A stretch of 64,000 bases of DNA from Protopterus annectens (lineage: Eukaryota; Chordata; Ceratodontiformes; Protopteridae): contig NC_056744.1 in NCBI RefSeq assembly GCF_019279795.1, forward strand, positions 905,861,079 through 905,925,078, in the 5' to 3' direction. Made by a program: the position numbers and the translations under genes. Positions 21,057 through 31,167 of this stretch are shown here, one piece after another; positions within the stretch are counted from its first letter, which is position 1, and the number at the start of each line of letters is the position of its first letter. The notes below the pieces were generated by a model that saw only the letters and a program-made list of their open reading frames with translations, did not search any database and was not told the DNA's origin.

Positions 21057-21130
<74 letters not shown>

Positions 21131-21590
21131 TATTTTATGTGTTTATATTCTTTTAATTATTTAAATGATACTTAATTATTTAATTATCTTATTAATCATT
21201 TGAGTACTGAGGTATATATTGAATTGTTTGAGAGATGTATTTGTAATGGTTTGAAAAAGCTACATAGTGAAAGTGTTCACCATTGTTAAATAAAAAGTTG
21301 TTTATATTTTATACTACTGGACTTTGAATGTGGAATATTTGCGGATAGCTATGAAGTGTTTCTTGAGATCTGAATAGACTCTTGCTGTATGCTTATATAC
21401 AGAGCCTTTATTCTTGGATATTGACATAAGGTATGAATAGACATTGATGTTGCTTATTTCCTGGTGTGGATTGACTGACTGCTTGGTTTGGTCCTGAACG
21501 GAGCTTGTTATTTTCGTATGTTATTTTTCTTCTTTTTTCTGTTCAGGACCATTTTATCGCTGGTGGTGATTTTCATTATTTGGTTTATTC
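20920..21590 (+). repeat. PLE-2 upstream direct pseudo-LTR
   Basis: It is nearly the same sequence as 25,060-25,692. It carries (TA)n tracts at 20,952-21,002 and 21,060-21,133, the hammerhead-like motif at 21,245-21,284, and ends before ORF1. As the upstream copy it would supply the promoter. No TATA box could be separated from the (TA)n. Confidence 0.85.
21245..21284 (+). ncRNA. Hammerhead-like motif, PLE-2 upstream pseudo-LTR
   Basis: AAUGGU at the 5' side pairs perfectly with ACCAUU at the 3' side (stem I). The inverted arm and right copy have ACCGUU with a U-G wobble instead. Stem III is AGUGUU. The core is UUGAAAA. Stem I pairing is kept despite base changes between copies. Confidence 0.5.
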
Positions 21591-21619
21591 TTAATTTATT
21601 TCAACACCACAGCTTTACC

Positions 21620-22768
21620 ATGGCGGATTCAGTTGAAAATAACTTAGAATTACCGTACAATCCAATTAATATTCCACCGAAGAAAATGGTTTATTCACGC
21701 TTACAGAATTGCGCAAATCCTGACATCAACCCGCTGCTTTAGTTCGAATTAGCAATGGCTAATATTGGCGAAACGATGAACAGTATAGACCATGAGAACT
21801 TGAACACTACTTTATCTGTGTTGGAATCAGATTTACCTAAACGAAAACATCTACAGATGCAGCGATTTCATTTTGAAGTCTGCATCCAGAAAAAAGTCAT
21901 ACCGAGGGGTTTGAGAGTGCTCAAAATGCCAACGACAGGTAATACATACCCGGAACTTTTGTGTCACTGGCAGCAGATGAACATTGAGGTGAGCATAAAT
22001 TATATGAAACTGCTCAATGAATTTTTCTTTCCCGAAGAACTTAATTTACAGGAAGCCATTAAGAAGAAACAGTTTGACTTGTATAGCGAGTTCAATGACA
22101 GTGTCATTAAACCGCTATTAGATCGTCTCACTGACAATGTTTGTTTATATAAAAAAAGACTATTAGAACAAAAGAAACATAAACTGTCTAGGGACATATA
22201 TGATTTTCAGCACGGCCAGGTCTTTACTTGGCCCAGGAACAACAGAAATGGCCCAGACAGACATATTGTTTCAAATGATAGACGGAACAACACAAATGTT
22301 TCTAATAATGTTAATCATGGTAAAAATAATACTGCTCTAACAAATTGTTCTACAGTATACCCCCTGAATGTTAATGTTGGTAATAATTGTGCTACTAATG
22401 TTGATGGGACAAGGAATGATTCTACAACTGATAATGTGTTATCACAGTCTGCTGAAGTTACTGTTTCTGAGAATTTTATTTCAGACAGTGTATCAGGAAG
22501 AGCACAAACATCAGCCAATGATAGTAATGTGAATTCCAATAGTATGTATAGAACAGGACACATCCAAAGGGATCCAGTAGTGCGTAGTAAAACATCTAAT
22601 ATACGTATTAACACTGAAGCCCCTGAGGTACTTAGCCCTTTCCCTATAGCCGAAGTAAACGGCCAAGGGAGAAATCGCTCAATGAGCAGAGGGAGGCAGA
22701 AGAGGAAAGCCTCAGGGGCAGAAATAAAAGAGCCAACTTTAAAGAAAATGTGGGAGAGAATGACCTAG
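21620..22768 (+). pseudogene. PLE-2 ORF1, protein of unknown function, one in-frame stop
   Basis: An ATG in an optimal Kozak context (ACCATGG) at 21,620 starts 40 codons (MADSVENN...), then TAG at 21,740-21,742, and the same frame stays open from 21,743 to 22,768. Without the stop it would be 382 residues; the open part from the next ATG (21,755) is 337. The N-terminal half is helical and charged. The middle (about residues 165-290 of the 337) is Asn/Ser/Thr-rich and looks disordered. The tail is basic ('SRGRQKRKAS', NLS-like) and ends 'TLKKMWERMT'. I recognise no known domain. The tail is conserved in PLE-1. RNA binding or nuclear targeting is a guess. It overlaps the RT frame by up to 133 bases. 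Confidence 0.8.
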
Positions 22769-23289
22769 TGTGGAATCTTTCACACAGGCTTTTAAATAAA
22801 TTTGAATTGGAAGTTTTAAATAAAGGTTTATCTTTTATTCCAACTAGACAAAGTAATGTCACAGACACAATATTGGATATTAAACTTTTTTTAAGGAATT
22901 TACAGTTAAAACTGTTATTTGCAGAGAATAATGTGGGTATATCAAATAGATTACCTAAAAGACCAAGTACCTATGTTCCGAACTTACATCCATTATTAGA
23001 TGCCTTTAGTAGAATAGTAGAAAGAGACATATATTCATTGCAGAGAGATTACTATGTAAATACTAGGAAAAACAATTTAACACCTAAACAAATTAAAGTT
23101 TTACAAGATTTAAGAAATTATAGGAATATCTCTATTAGGCCTGCAGATAAAGGGGGCCCTATTGTATTTCTAGATAAAATCTTCTACGATAATAGTATGA
23201 CCGAGATGTTAAAAGACATCCATTTTTATGAGCCTATTCCAATACTAAGTGTTCAACAACATATAACTAGTGTGTATAAATACTCTTGA
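22636..23289 (+). pseudogene. PLE-2 ORF2 part 1: RT N-terminal region
   Basis: The frame is open from 22,636 (after a TAG at 22,633) but has no ATG near its start. The homologous region begins 'GENDLVWNLSHRLLNKFELEVLNKGLSFIPTR', aligning with the PLE-1 start. It includes 'SIRPADKGGPIVFLD' and ends at a frameshift near 23,280. It sits in the -1 frame relative to ORF1. A TTTAAAG heptamer at 22,738-22,744 is positioned correctly for -1 slippage. Confidence 0.8.
22738..22744 (+). promoter_or_regulatory. Candidate -1 frameshift heptamer at the ORF1/ORF2 overlap
   Basis: The ORF1 codons are ACT TTA AAG AAA, so the heptamer T-TTA-AAG fits X-XXY-YYZ in the correct phase. The RT frame is -1 and open through the site. 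PLE-1 has A-TTA-AAG at the same place, which does not fit perfectly. A final G makes eukaryotic slippage weak in classic tests. Confidence 0.4.
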
Positions 23290-25053
23290 TGATTTATACA
23301 AGACAGATATGATTAATTCTGACTTGTATAATTTTCTATTCATAGAAAACCCTACTATTCCAACCATCCAGGGTTTACCCAAGGTACATAAGGATTCAAT
23401 TAACCCCCCTATGAGACCAATTGTATCTGGTAGAGGGTGGGTTACAGAACCACTATATATATTAGTTGAAAGAACTTTAAGACCTATTGTGAATTTGAAT
23501 ACATATATCTTAAGAGATTCTAAACAGTTCTTATTATATCTGTATGAAGGGATGAAATTATTACCTGATAATATTTCTTTTATTATGGTAACTATCAAAT
23601 CATTATTTACCAACATTCCCAATGAGATAGGAATTGAAAGTATCCGGGGGTATTTGATGAAGCACTCTAATATGTTGATTGACCAGATAGAGTTTACTTG
23701 TCTTTTATTGGAAATGGTATTGGAGAACAATTTTTTTTGTTTAATCAACAGCTATATTTACAAAAGGATGGCGTAGCTATGGGCACCTCTTGTGCCAATA
23801 GCTACGCCAACCTAGTAATGGCATTATGGGAAGAAGAAAAACTATTTTGTCTAGATTTATTTCAGAAATTTGTCTGTTTTTACAGACGTTTTGTTGACGA
23901 TTTGTTTTTTCTATGGACAGGCACCACGGAAGAATTGGATAAGTTTATGATAGAAACTAATTCGTTAACATCTTTTTTGAAGTTTACTATGATTAGATCT
24001 AGTGATGACATAGCTTTTTTAGACGTATCTATCCAACGTCTAGAAAATGGAAAACTCAACACAGGTGTCCATAGGAAATTCTGTTATAAAAATACTTTAT
24101 TGCATAGGGATAGTATGCACCCTGGCCACATTTTTTCGAATATCATTAAAGGACAAGCTATAAGAGCGTCGAGATTGAATCCCATACAAAGTAATTATGA
24201 AACTGAACTTAGCAATTTGAATGAGAGATTATTAGTAAGAAATTATAAAAGAGCAGAGATAGAAAGAGTTTTTTTACATACGGACCGTATTAGAACAGAT
24301 AGGGCATGTCCCATTTTTTCTGAAAGGGGTAGTGACATTTATAGGGAAGTGAAAGTAAATGAATTTGGAACTGTTAGCAGGCAGCAAAAAGTTACTTTAT
24401 ATTACACCCAAGACATACAATCAGTTAAAGAGATTATTCTTAAACATTGGGATATTTTAACTGTAAATCCTGAAATCAGGAACCTAGTAGGAGAGCAACC
24501 ACAATATATTTTCAAGAACAAAAAGAACTTACATAGGTTATTGTGCTTCCCTAATCAAATGCAATTAAATGAATATAGTATTTACAATGGAACTCAACCA
24601 TGCAAGAAATATAACTTCTGCTCTTATATCTCTGATGTTAATATGTTTGTGCACCCTACAACATCTCAAATTTTCACTTTTAATATCAATGCAACTTGTG
24701 ACACAGAACATTTAGTGTACCTTGCTACTTGCATGAAGTGCATTGTGTTCTATGTCGGAAAAACTGACAGAAAATTAAAAAACAGAGTTAGGGAACATAT
24801 TTATCAGATTAGAATTAAATCTGAAATTAATGCACTTTCTAAACATATTATACAGAATGGTCCCATGCATTGCTTCAAATTCATGGTAATATATATTAAT
24901 ATACCCAATGACAGGGGAGGAGATATAATAAATCACACAGAACAACTAGAAACTAGTTGGATTATAAGACTACAAGCCCATATTCACCCTGGTTTAAATG
25001 AAAAAATTCCATTGAAACCTGCACTTGAAGGAAGAAGGATGAAATATAAATGA
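23270..25053 (+). pseudogene. PLE-2 ORF2 part 2: RT core and GIY-YIG endonuclease, frameshifted
   Basis: Two frames (23,270-23,776 and 23,698-25,053) continue the polyprotein. They hold 'GLPKVHK', 'FTNIPNE' (motif A), 'QKDGVAMGTSCANSYANLVMA' (motif B), 'YRRFVDDLFFLW' (motif C) and 'FLDVS'. A Cys-rich segment and the GIY-YIG domain ('LVYLATCMKCIVFYVGKTDRKLKNRVREH') follow, ending 'HPGLNEKIPLKPAL'. Motif A reads 'VTIKSLFTNIP' where PLE-1 has 'VTLDVVSLFTVIP': two residues including the metal-binding Asp are missing. Frameshifts near 23,280 and 23,740 and this deletion mean it is inactive. Confidence 0.9.
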
Positions 25054-25059
25054 ATATAT

Positions 25060-25091
25060 GCTTTCAAAAAACAACATATATTTTCAGGTGT

Positions 25092-25155
<64 letters not shown>

Positions 25156-25202
25156 AAGTTATCGGGTATTATGTATTATGTATTATTTTATTTTTAATGT
25201 AC

Positions 25203-25243
<41 letters not shown>

Positions 25244-25692
25244 ATGTGTTTATATTTTTTTAATTATTTAAATGATACTTAATTATCTAATTATCTTATT
25301 AATCAATTGAGTACTGAGGTATATATTGAGTTGTTTGAGAGATGTATTTGTAATGGTTTGAAAAAGCTACATAGCGAAAGTGCTCACCGTTGTTAAATAA
25401 AAAGTTTTTATATTTTATACTACTGGACTTTGAATGTGGAATATTTGCAGATACCTATGAAGTGTTTCTTGAGGTCTGAATAGACTCTTGCTGTATGCTT
25501 ATATACAGAGCCTTTATTCTTGGATATTGACATAAGGTCTGAATAGACATTGATTTTGCTTATTTCCTGGTGTGGATTGACTGACTGCTTGGTTTGGTCC
25601 TGAACGGAGCTTGTTATTTTCGTATGTTATTTTTCTTCTTTTTTCTGTTCAGGACCATTTTATCGCTGGTGGTAATTTTCATTATTTGGTTT
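25060..25692 (+). repeat. PLE-2 downstream pseudo-LTR
   Basis: It begins just after the ORF2 stop and copies 20,920-21,590, with (TA)n tracts at 25,094-25,151 and 25,206-25,240. It ends at the 14-bp target duplication. Confidence 0.9.
25352..25391 (+). ncRNA. Hammerhead-like motif, PLE-2 downstream pseudo-LTR
   Basis: Same layout as the upstream copy: AAUGGU / ACCGUU stem I, core UUGAAAA, GC-UACAUA-GC stem II, GAA, AGUGCU stem III, then C. Two direct copies in one transcript would allow the dimer fold that this short stem III needs. Confidence 0.5.
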
Positions 25693-25743
25693 ATTGTTTA
25701 AAATAAGTTACTCATGCATCAGTGTGCATAACCATTTCACCTT

Positions 25744-25747
<4 letters not shown>

Positions 25748-25812
<65 letters not shown>
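25748..25812. repeat. (TA)n array
   Basis: About 32 uninterrupted TA units lie directly beside the tail side of a minus-strand SINE. Microsatellites often grow from SINE tails. Confidence 0.97.
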
Positions 25813-25814
<2 letters not shown>

Positions 25815-25817
<3 letters not shown>

Positions 25818-26030
25818 TGTGTCTTTCAGCTTTTCCTGGTTAGGGGTCTGGTCTGCTAATGATTGGTAGTTGACTTTTACGTGCCGAGTTACCAGCCCTG
25901 ATGCACAACCTTCAACAAAGGTACGCCCATTCACGCATGTCTCCACGCAGAAGACGCTCTAGCTGAGAGTCAAAGTGGACAGCGTCTTACTGTGAGGCAA
26001 CAATGCTACTGCAGCACCACCACCGCAGAT
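25815..26030 (-). mobile_element. tRNA-headed SINE, family S1, diverged copy
   Basis: Minus-strand order: head with box A/B remnants (CAGCATTGTTGCCTCACAG type), short body (ACATGCGTGAATGGGCG) and tail region (AACTGGAGTTCC, GACCCCTAACC). The central block present in the 48.9-kb copy is missing, so this is the short subtype seen also at 32.2 and 62.0 kb. Confidence 0.75.
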
Positions 26031-26124
26031 TTATAATTCGTTCACTACTACATATAACATTTCAATGCTTTTTACAAAACTTTAAATAATAAATGTCAGG
26101 AAATATTTTTATATACAGATTTCC

Positions 26125-26210
26125 AACAGAAACTAGAACATGTAGTGGTGGGACTCGAACAGGGAATGCCTCCTCTTTGTACGAAGGCTCTAACCACTAC
26201 ACTATTGCTA
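26125..26210 (-). repeat. tRNA-like SINE head, copy T3
   Basis: Minus strand: TAGTGTAGTGGTTAGAGCC (box A-like, as in tRNAs) and CTGTTCGAGTCCC (box B, near perfect). An adjacent GCTTAGCT/CCGTATTTGCACGGG stretch echoes the other two T copies. Best preserved of the three, but no complete acceptor stem. Confidence 0.5.
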
Positions 26211-26329
26211 TTTTGCTTAATTTGCATACATTTTTCTTATTATCCTCTTCTGTGTCTAAACTGCTAACTGTAGCTAAGCAGTGGGCAAACCCGTGCAAAT
26301 ACGGGCAGCTATATCGGAAATGAAAAAAA

Positions 26330-27665
26330 AAAAATTTTCTTTTACTTTTTAATTTGTACGGGGTTTAATATATGGGGGAGTGTAGTGTTAGAATGTACCC
26401 ATGTGAGCGGACTCGCTCATGTAACTAGACATTTCTCGAGTTTCAAAATGCAGGGGCGTGGATTTTTGGACTGCTCATCAGTCCGACACGCCCCCTACAC
26501 TCGTCCATGCTTCGTGTAAGCTTTAGAGTTGAGGCAGCGCACCCTCATTAATATGCATGGTGCACTGCCATCATAGTCTTAGACTGGCATTTCTGTGTAA
26601 GACTAATGTCTTACACAGAATATTAGTAAATCCTGGGGACAGTTTTCTATTTTTTTTTTGTTTTGTTTGTTTGCTTTAATTTCACACTCCCTAAACAGCA
26701 AAAGTGCAGCTTTATGAGTGCAAAATTATGATGGCTGTTAGCTCCATTAAAATCCAAGCTCCATGGCAGCTTAATAGGTTAATAGATTGCCATGAAGCGC
26801 CAAACTTGTTTTTCAGTGGGCATTACTTTTACATTAACACCCTGTTGTAGACTATTTGAGTGGTGATGTACAGGTCACCCATTCTCTAATAAAACAATAA
26901 TGCACAACTGTTTGTATAGAAAATGCCTGATTTATCCATGTTTGGCATTGTTTGATTACAAGGGTGAAGTCTGAATGATCAAAAAAAGCTAGCTGTGGAT
27001 AAATCCTGCACTACCCACAGAGAGAAGTAAATTATTGTTGTTATGCAATAACAATATTTAACAAAGATCTTGTTTGTAAAATAATGCCATTGTAAGATAA
27101 GACTTCATTTTCACTCTTTCTTGTCCCAGCTACTAGACTTCTGACATGTATATGCTCACACTTGCACAGTACATGCAGAAATCAAGATATAAAAGCTGCT
27201 TACTTCTCACAACTCTTCCCTATTGTATATTTCTATCTGTAAATGTGCATCTTAGCTTAGTCTGATTGGCCATGTGTTTTCTATTTTTATATATACAATT
27301 AAGTTTTGTTGATTGGATATATCTGTTATAACAATTATCTATCACTGTATTCAGGTAATTATAACGCTGTTGTTATATTTTAATATTAAATTAATATTAA
27401 TATAGTCCCCTTCTTGATCCTTCAGTACTATTAGTCATTTTAAACTAATGGTATCAAAAGAACAACAAATGAAAGATGATACGGAGTTTTTACAAAAGTG
27501 AGCAGCTTGTGGTTTTGTTTTATAGAATATGTGGCTATAGTAACCTGTCTTGCTCTGGTTGGGAATCCTTGATTTATAAAAGGCATGCTGATTCTTCTGT
27601 CCAGTCAACATACACATTTTTGAACAGTAATTAGGTCTTATTATATAAAAGAAAATATTGGATAT
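26330..27665. other. Intergenic, AT-rich, nothing identified
   Basis: I see no coding frame or known repeat. 27,340-27,410 is AT-only for long runs. Confidence 0.4.
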
Positions 27666-27666
27666 C

Positions 27667-27964
27667 ACCATAATGGCTGGCAATCCGCAGTGGTGCAGCA
27701 TTAGGGTTGTCGCCTCACAGCAAGAGGTACTCCTGTTCGATTCTCAGCTGGAGCACCTTCTGTGTGGAGTCTGCATGTCCTCCCCATGGTCAAGTGGCAT
27801 TCGAAAGACATGTGTGAATGGGCATGCCTTTGTTGAAGGTTGGGCATCGGGCTGGCAACTCAACACCATAAAAATCTGCTGCCAATCATTAGCAGACTGG
27901 AGTTCCGCTGTGGTGAACCCTAACTGGGAAAAGCCTAAAGAAGAAGACCATAATAGCTGGCAAT
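27667..27964 (+). mobile_element. SINE family S1 with 18-bp target duplication
   Basis: Element at 27,685-27,946. The flanks ACCATAATGGCTGGCAAT (27,667-27,684) and its one-mismatch copy (27,947-27,964) are the target duplication. Head: GCAGTGGTGCAGC...GTTCGATTC (box A/B). Body: CTTCTGTGTGGAGTCTGCATGTCCTCCC. Tail: GAACCCTAACTGGGAAAAG. Confidence 0.88.
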
Positions 27965-28089
27965 GTGGCTTATTGATTAAAGCTTATTTATTTAGTTGAT
28001 AAACCCAGCATATGAACTGATCCAAGGATATGTCTTCAGCCATGATAACCCAGACCATGTAGCAATAAACTATACAGTGATAAATTTGT

Positions 28090-29865
28090 AACAATATTAA
28101 ACACACAATGACAATAACTACAATCCTGGAACATATAACAATTGTTGGAGAGTATAGACCACCAAATTCAAGTGATGATTACCTAGGGGAAGTCATACAT
28201 TTATTGCATGAAACAACTATAATAGTGGCTGGGGACTTAAATTTACCAGATACAAACTGAAATAATATTGATTCAACAACACTAGTCAAAAAATATTTCA
28301 TCATATGTTTAGGAGCAACATTTGTTGCAGATTGTAAAGAAATGGAACATACTAGACACTTTTTTGTGTTCCTAATGAAATGATTGTTACTTCATGCCGA
28401 GTTTTACCAACATTGATGTGTAGTGACCATGGGGTTATAAAGGCTAAATTACTGCTAGATAATTCTGCCAAACTGAAATCTAAACCAATGCACAGAAGGT
28501 TATTACAGATTATATAGAAGCAAAACAGCCACTATGTAACACTAACTAGAGTGAGATGTTCAGTGGAAAAACTGCAGAGTGAATGTAATAAGTTTTGAAA
28601 GGGAAATCATCTGAGTGCAAAAAATAAAAAAAAATGTTTAACATCAGGATCAGGAGGATATATTTAAATAAGAACAAGATACTATAACCACCTGTAACGT
28701 GATGCTCTATAGCAATACAATAACAGCTATAAATGAGCAATTATTATGTGATATAATTTATATAGACTTAACTTCAGCCTTTACTAGGGTCATACACAAA
28801 ACTCTAATCAATAAATCAGAATAACTAGGCATCAATCTTGATAAGATGGATAGCTGCCTGGCTTATACATCAGACATGGCAATTATTTTATAGCAACTGG
28901 AGAGGTGAAACTCTAAATCACAGTCAGGTTGTCTCACAGGGCTCTTTCAGACACATACTTGTTTAGGATGTATCATTTAGATCTATCTTTTTCATTGAGG
29001 TGTACTACAGTCTGTATGCAGATGACTTGAAAATAGGTAAACTGGTTACATATATAACACATAGGGCACGTATGCAAAATAACTTGACTAAATTGTCCAT
29101 TTGGGCACAGAAGAATAATATACTGATAAAACATCAAAAACTAAACATATGCGATTTGAGAGACTTAGAATTAAGGCTGATTTTTTTAATGTAGTGCACA
29201 GTAATTGAAAGTGTAGACTAATTTAAGGGCTTTGGTGTTTTTGTAGATCCAGCTTTAACTTTTTCTAATCATATTTGCCAACTGGTTAATTATAGTATAG
29301 AACTATAGGTTGTGTAAAATAAAGTTTAGTAAATCAGAAATTATTAAATCATTGTTTGTAAGTTACATTAGACCCAAACTAGAGTATGGAATAATAGTAT
29401 GGAAACTTTATAAGAAAACAAGTATGAATACATTGGAAAGAGTACAATAGAAATATACTGTAAAATGTTTTCACACAGCATCACTATTCTTATTACAATA
29501 GAAATATACCAATGACATCCATGGATGTGAACATATAAGTTATTATGAAAGACTAAAATATTCAAACTTGTACAGTGTCCCATGAAGATATTTATAAGGA
29601 AACCTTATTCAGGTATATAGGGCATTTAGAACTACTTCTGGGAATGTTTGGGATTATCTAAACAGTAGAGCATCATCAAACAACCTATGAAGAATATTGT
29701 ACAGGAATGAGAGATGTATTAATTGGTTCTTTGAAAGAGTAGCTGATGCATAGAGCAGATTACCAAATTATATTAAGCAAGCTCTAGTTTAGGTATTTTT
29801 AAGAAAAAAAAAGTGGATACTTATAATGGGAATGACAGTTTTGGTATACTGGCAAGTTAGAAGGA
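28090..29865 (+). mobile_element. Decayed CR1-like LINE (endonuclease and RT remnants)
   Basis: Plus-strand translation gives 'VGEYRPPNSSDDYLGE' and 'VAGDLNLPDTN' (APE endonuclease strand motifs 'vYRPP' and 'GDFNlP'). Downstream come 'QVVSQGSF', 'YSLYADDLKIGKLV' (RT YADD box, at about 29,000), 'GVFVDPALTFSNH', and 'RLPNYIKQALV' near the end. Many stops interrupt it. The order EN-RT and the C-terminal 'lW..LP..v' box fit the CR1/Jockey group. No clear 3' tail. Confidence 0.7.
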
Positions 29866-29869
29866 CATT

Positions 29870-31120
29870 ATTGTCCATGCCTGAAATATTTGTGTGACGC
29901 CCATGTCCTGGCCCAGCAATCAAGGAGCCTCAATCCTCACCACTAACACCAGAGAGGGCGTCTCATATATGAGGAAAGGATAACAGATAATTTGAATGTA
30001 CATATAAATAAAAAATATATACTGTTTAGAATGAATGCTTAAAATTTATAAAACAATTAAACAAGAACACATCTCTAATAGGTCAGTCATACACAAGAAA
30101 GCAGTTAAATAAAATACTGAGACATTTCAACCTGGGTTAACAATTATGTACTGCTTGCATTTTATAATAGTCATTTAATATTGTGTTAAAGTCAGGCTTG
30201 TAGAATGTTTACTCCAAATACAATGACCTGTCTTAAAGAAGGCACAGTGTTCTGTTTCTGGGTGACTTCTAGGGCCTTTGTAGTACAAAGTCCCCATTGT
30301 TATGAGACCTGACAGAGTACTTAAAGTGATATGTGTGAAACTTACCAGTAAAGCTGGGGAGATATATTAGAATAAAGTAGCTTGGGAATTTACATGTAAC
30401 TGAGCTAATGAAGTATGATTTTTTTGTTACAGGGAGCCATCGTCTTTATTTAAGTAATGCACAGCAATGAGCCTTAAAACTAGAAAGGGGAACTAGCCTG
30501 CAAATCTTTTGTGTATATCGGTGACAGAAGCTAGCCCAAATGTAAATGTAGCAAGATTATATTTAGGCCTCATGATTAATCCTTTTTTGCCCTCTTATTG
30601 TACATGGAGGTTCCGAAGGAAGCATTGTTATTATTTTATAGGCCATCTTTAGATTATTTATTATATGTTGCACTATTCATCTTGTATGGAAGGTAAATAA
30701 AAAGGTGGTTTAAACCATAGCCTAGGATATTGAAATTCTTTGACCCCATATGCTCCCCTATTTTTTGACCAAGGGAATCAGAGATTATAAAGGAATGGGA
30801 CTCACATAACTTCTGTGCTGAATCAGGTAATGTTAATTATGTTTGCTAGTGTGAATAGTTTGATTTTTTTTAAGCCAATCAGCCTTTACTATCCCATACC
30901 ATGCAAAAAGAAATAGAGAAATAACCAAAAGGAATGTGTTTATTTTATTAATTTGTTAACCAGATATTCTCACTGGACACATAGGGGCAACATGGGAGCA
31001 TTTTCTGATCTGAGGGACTTGTATAGTGCCACACAGTAAGTACAGCTAATCAAACATTATAACTGGACTACAGGAACCAACTTGGTAATAGCAGAGAGCC
31101 TTGCTACTGTACAATAGCTA

Positions 31121-31167
<47 letters not shown>

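Larger units (their letters stand above)
20063..25706 (+). mobile_element. Whole Penelope-like insertion PLE-2 with 14-bp target-site duplication
   Basis: ATTGTTTAAAATAA occurs at 20,063-20,076 and 25,693-25,706, bounding the element. Inside, in order: an inverted partial copy (20,077 to about 20,920) holding the pseudo-LTR and the last part of the GIY-YIG frame; a direct pseudo-LTR (about 20,920-21,590); ORF1; the RT/GIY-YIG ORF; and a second direct pseudo-LTR (about 25,060-25,692). An inverted partial copy joined to direct copies is a recognised PLE architecture. Each pseudo-LTR has (TA)n arrays and a hammerhead-like motif. Up to seven bases of the left duplication could also belong to the element. 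Confidence 0.9.

Noticed and set aside
22000..22868. Minus-strand ORFs inside PLE-2 ORF1 (65-99 codons)
   Set aside because: They are antisense to a conserved plus-strand frame and have no recognisable content.
20063..25706. PLE-2 as an LTR retrotransposon
   Set aside because: The repeats flank a GIY-YIG-bearing RT with Penelope motifs; there is no gag, protease, integrase or primer-binding site, and one terminal copy is inverted.
16722..26210. Functional tRNA genes at 16.7, 19.7 and 26.1 kb
   Set aside because: Boxes A and B are present but no acceptor stem pairs and the D and T stems are broken, so they are called tRNA-derived SINE heads.
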